Both the position numbers and the translations under genes were made by a program. This document shows, one piece after another, positions 60,661-64,000 of a DNA stretch of 64,000 bases. Source of the DNA: Nissolia schottii (taxonomy: Eukaryota; Streptophyta; Magnoliopsida; Fabales; Fabaceae); the NCBI GenBank assembly GCA_003254905.1, contig QANU01001262.1:173362-237361 (forward strand), in the 5' to 3' direction. Within the stretch, counting starts at the first letter, position 1. Every line of letters begins with the position of its first letter. Under the pieces are notes generated by a model. The model saw nothing but the letters and a program-made list of their open reading frames with translations. It was not told the origin of the DNA and ran no database searches.

Positions 60661-61249
60661 ATTATAAAAATGTCCAACATTTGTCTCATGCACATGTACA
60701 AAACATCATTTCTCTATATCATGTAGGATGTGCTTTGTTTGCCAGCTTGAACTTTATGCGTGAAGTGTTATCCGTATGTGTTTGTGTAGCTTGCCTTTCC
60801 AGTTGCCAACGAATCAATCTAACGCCAGATCACATAGCTTTGTTTGGAATTAAAAGTATACCATAAAAACAAACAAGAAAGGGAATTACAAATTGGACGC
60901 CTGAAGTTAATATTTATTTTCTCGGATGCTCACTAACTGGTCAGGCTTTGAACAACATAAGCAAGCTCTATTAATAAAATTATCAAAACTCTTCAACAAG
61001 CTTAGAAAAAAATGCAAATGAATTGAAGAGGAAATCAACTATATTATCAGTAACAGCCTGACTGACGCATAGAACGGAATTGAAAAAACATGAAAGCCAC
61101 TAGCGCAGTGATATCCTCGTAAAAGAATAGTCACAAAAGCGCGGTAGGTAGTTTTAGTTGGAAGCCTTGGAGTGAGTGGGAAATAACAACAAACAGTTGG
61201 CAGGCATTGCGCCTGCACCTGCAGGGGAGTGGGCGGGTGGATAATTTAA
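60661..61249. other. Short intergenic stretch
   Basis: No gene recognised; holds the 3' untranslated region of the minus-strand LYR gene at its right end. Confidence 0.4.
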
Positions 61250-61592
61250 TCAATCACAGCAGCAAATTCGCTTGAGCTTATCGGCGGCAGATTTATCAAT
61301 GGAATACTGCGATGGCATGAGATCATTAGATTTGAAACAAATGGGATGGGATGGAATGGAATGGGTGAGTAAGTAGGGGAAAGAGTAGCTTTACCTTGTG
61401 AAGGACCCAGAGGGAATGATTATAGGTGCGTTGAAAGAGATCATGGAGAGCGGTAGAATCAGCAGGATCGACCTCACGGTAGTTGACAAAGTTCTCGCGA
61501 GCGTACTTGGCGTAATAAGCCCTCGTGTCCTTTGGTAATCGCCTCACCAGCCTCAGAACCTCCGCGTACGCTTTCACCGCCGCCTTCTCCAT
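61250..61592 (-). CDS. LYR-motif (Complex1_LYR) protein, LYRM9-like
   Basis: Small mitochondrial accessory protein of the LYR family, which binds acyl carrier protein and assists Fe-S cluster or respiratory-complex assembly. Two exons: 61395-61592 and 61250-61306, 255 bp, exactly 84 residues. KAYAEVLRLVRRLPKDTRAY carries the LYR-like helix, followed by YYAKYARENFVNYREVDPAD with the conserved Arg-Glu-Asn-Phe stretch. HSLWVLHK joins YSIDKSAADKLKRIC across the intron. The C-terminal CCCD is unusual. Start is the first ATG (MEKAAVKAY), identical in layout to plant relatives. An upstream in-frame TTG is ignored. Confidence 0.9.
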
Positions 61593-62645
61593 TTTCCTCT
61601 TCAATCAAATGCAATGCCAACTGTACCATATGGTTCGACATGTGTCCACACTAAAGTTATGGATATTCTCTAAACTAGCCCACCCACTTGAGGCCCAAGA
61701 ATGAAGCCCAATCGGGTTATATTTAAACTAGTGGGCCTTAACTGATATTTTTGTGTCTGTCAAATATTGAATTAGTGTTGTGATTCATTTTTTTTTTTAA
61801 TTTGCATATAACAAAATTAATTATTTTTCTAATTTATTAAAAAAAATATGAAAGCAATTTAGATATAAGATAAAACATAACTTGTAGTAACTACCATACA
61901 CGGTGGGCAGTTATCTTCCTTTAATTACCATTTTAACCTCTTAAAAAATTGGTACTCAATTTATTCATAAGGGCAAAAGTTAAAAGAAAAAGTTGTACAT
62001 CAAATCACAATCTTTTTTTTTATTAGTGTAGATAAAAACAAAGTGAAAACAAATGAATTACCAAAAAAATGAATTGTTTGAGTGAGATTGATACATCCTA
62101 CTTAATTATTGGTATATGTGTAGTCGATTCCAAGAACCTTTATTTGCATAGGATATTATTAAGTATGCTTCATTTTGGTTGAGCTATATACCGTGACGAG
62201 GAAGAAATTCTCACAAGTTCAAGTGGTGGTACTCAGTGCAAATTGAATGGTTGAATAAATGAAAGCAAAAAACTTATCTTTTTTCTTTGTCTAGGCAAAA
62301 ACTTATAAATAGAAAACACAACTTCATGTCAGTTTCCAAGCACAAGGCCCAAGTGCTTTGATTTGGGCTAGCAAAACATGCATTTAACTATCATTTTTCT
62401 TTAAAAAGTAAAATACAAATTTAAGAAAAAATAAATTTTTGTGAAACTTCTTACTTATTTTACTTGTGAAATTTTATGCAACAATTACATGTGAAATTTA
62501 TCACCAGTTGCCACAGGAATGGGTGGTTAGAGTTAGTTGGCTTGCGGTTGGAATTAGTTAGAGTTAGTTAGCTTGCTTGCTCTGCAAGTCAATGTAAATA
62601 ACTAAGTTAATTTGCATTTCATTTAACTTTCATTTGGTTCTCATG
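61593..62645. other. Intergenic stretch upstream of the copia remnant
   Basis: Promoter side of the LYR gene at left. From about 62510 there are short repeats of TTAGAGTTAGTTGGCTTGC and TTAGTTAGCTTGCTTGC, which could be the tail of a degraded copia LTR. No gene. Confidence 0.35.
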
Positions 62646-62659
62646 ATTGTATATGAGCA

Positions 62660-64000
62660 TGGCAGCTCTCATGATTCCTAGTTGCATTTGTGGTGTTAAT
62701 TGTGTTTGTGGATTAAGAATTGTTAAGGAGTATCAAAAGGAGGATTATGTCGTGAGATTCCTTAGAGGATTGAATGATCAATACAGTGTTATGTGTTCTC
62801 AAATTATGCTAATGAGACCAATGCCTGACATAGGGAGTGCCTTTTCTTTGTTAGCTCAACAAGAGAGCCTGTTGGTTCAGACATTAAAGTTCTTTTCAGT
62901 GCATTAGATTAGAGTTCTGCAGCCACACAAAGCAGAGAAAGGAGCAGAGGAGGTTCTGCAAGAAGAAGTTACAATAACAAAGGAAGTGATGGAGGTTTAA
63001 GCACAACATATGATGCTGATGTTACATGCCGGCACTGTGGTAAAGTTGGTCATCCAATTTAGAGATATTTCAAAAAATATCCACATCTGCTGCAGCAGTA
63101 TAGAAAAATAATTGTAGCAAACATATCAGCTAACAATGATCAAGATGAAGTTAGCAGCATGGTTTCTAACCAAAAGAAGGCTGAGGAAACCAGTGATTTG
63201 GACTTTACCCTAGAGCAGAAATAGGCATTACTAGCATTGCTGCAGCATAAGGACATACACTCTCTTGATAGCATAAACCATATCATCACAAGTCAGCCCT
63301 CAACCATAGCATATGTCCCACCTAATCCATTAGGTATACATTTTGCCTTATCCTTAGTTTCACACAAACCAAATCATTGGGTGGTAGATACTGGTGCAAC
63401 AGACCATGTGTGCAACTCACTCAATTAATTTCACATATACCATCATATCAAACCTATTTCAGTAAAATTGCCTTATGGGACCTTAACCATAGCTGAAATT
63501 TCAGGAATATTGGTATTTACTAATGACTTTTACTTAACAAAAGTGTTGTTTATCCCTTCTTTTACTTTCAATCTTCGCTCAGTTTCAAAGCTTACCACTG
63601 AACTGAAATGTAGAGTGATGTTTACTAACAAATCTTGTAAGATTCAGGATCCCACTACCTTGAAGATAATTGGTAAAGCTAGGATGATTGAAGGCTTATA
63701 TGCAATGGAAAATCACCATGAGCACACCAAGCTGGACAAGCCTATTTCATACATATTACAACACTCTACCATCTCAGCATCCTTTCCTGCTTAGCGCTAT
63801 AGATTAGGTCACCATTCCCATGAAAAACTTGTTCCGCATTCTAAATTTCCTTTTATAGATTGTTCTAGGTAACACAACCCTTGTGATGCATGTCATCTAG
63901 CAAAACAAAAGAGCTTTCCCTTTGTTGTTAGCACAACAACTTTTGTAAATTGTTTTGAATTGTTACATATGGACATTTGGGGGCCTTTAGCTATTCCTTC
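62660..64000 (+). pseudogene. Ty1/copia polyprotein remnant, runs off the right edge
   Basis: Ordered blocks of a copia Gag-Pol. First, gag (UBN2-type: DYVVRFLRGLNDQYSVM, SAFSLLAQQES). Second, a zinc knuckle CRHCGKVGH whose last Cys is a Tyr and which contains a TAG stop. Third, the protease active site HWVVDTGATDHVC at 63379-63416. Fourth, FIPSFTFNLRSVSKLT. Fifth, the GAG-pre-integrase LGHHSHEKL..CDACHLAKQKSFPF. Last, the start of integrase (FELLHMDIWGPLAIPS) at the edge. Several in-frame stops make it non-functional. Confidence 0.88.

Noticed and set aside
1..64000. Transfer RNA or ribosomal RNA genes
   Set aside because: I saw no cloverleaf with proper A and B boxes and no rRNA signature; the GC-rich patch at 20330-20390 does not fold as a tRNA by eye.

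Overview
The window is nuclear DNA from a flowering plant, most likely a core eudicot. The genes are intron-rich, interspersed with AT-rich DNA, and include plant-specific families (UGT84-type glucosyltransferase, basic secretory protein, PIP-type signalling peptide, SRC2-like C2 protein, plant methylthioribose kinase). I cannot place the species. Nine protein genes can be read with confidence. Left to right: GCP6 (+, 75-12800, 5' end outside the window), a C2-domain/proline-rich protein (-, 15599-17252), a RluA-type pseudouridine synthase (-, 22211-25450), an intronless UDP-glucosyltransferase (+, 30739-32190), methylthioribose kinase (+, 33084-35496), a basic secretory protein (-, 35934-36608), a PIP/PIPL peptide precursor (-, 40546-40779), REV1 (-, 43851-54407, 23 exons) and a LYR-motif protein (-, 61250-61592). 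They serve unrelated processes (microtubule nucleation, RNA modification, Yang-cycle salvage, translesion DNA synthesis, Fe-S assembly), so this is ordinary gene-by-gene plant layout and not an operon or cluster.

The unusual content lies between and inside the genes. A 2,458-bp non-autonomous LTR retrotransposon (58198-60655) has two 299-bp LTRs, a TATA box, a polypurine tract and a degenerate target-site duplication. It carries, in an open reading frame, a fragment of cytosolic ribosomal protein eL27 with very GC-rich third codon positions. A 1,742-bp Mutator-like element (54590-56331) has about 310-340-bp inverted ends and a perfect 9-bp target-site duplication. It sits 182 bp upstream of the REV1 start codon and contains a spliced proline-rich exon and telomere-like repeats. 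Two solo LTRs with perfect 5-bp duplications are visible: 413 bp in a REV1 intron, and 181 bp inside a tandem repeat. A 165-bp MITE with a perfect 9-bp duplication lies at 25709-25873.

Two large non-coding repeat regions (17765-19950 and about 37575-39850) share an interior motif of the form GTTTGCACATATG or GTTTGTGCAT and a common terminal sequence, so they look like members of one poorly characterised element family. A minisatellite with orientation switches fills 20170-21960. Remnants of a LINE, of TRIM-like elements with an initiator-Met tRNA primer-site signature, of an RPA-like OB-fold gene and of a Ty1/copia polyprotein complete the picture. Four single N bases are present; three follow long homopolymers and one falls inside the tandem array, so local sequence there is uncertain.
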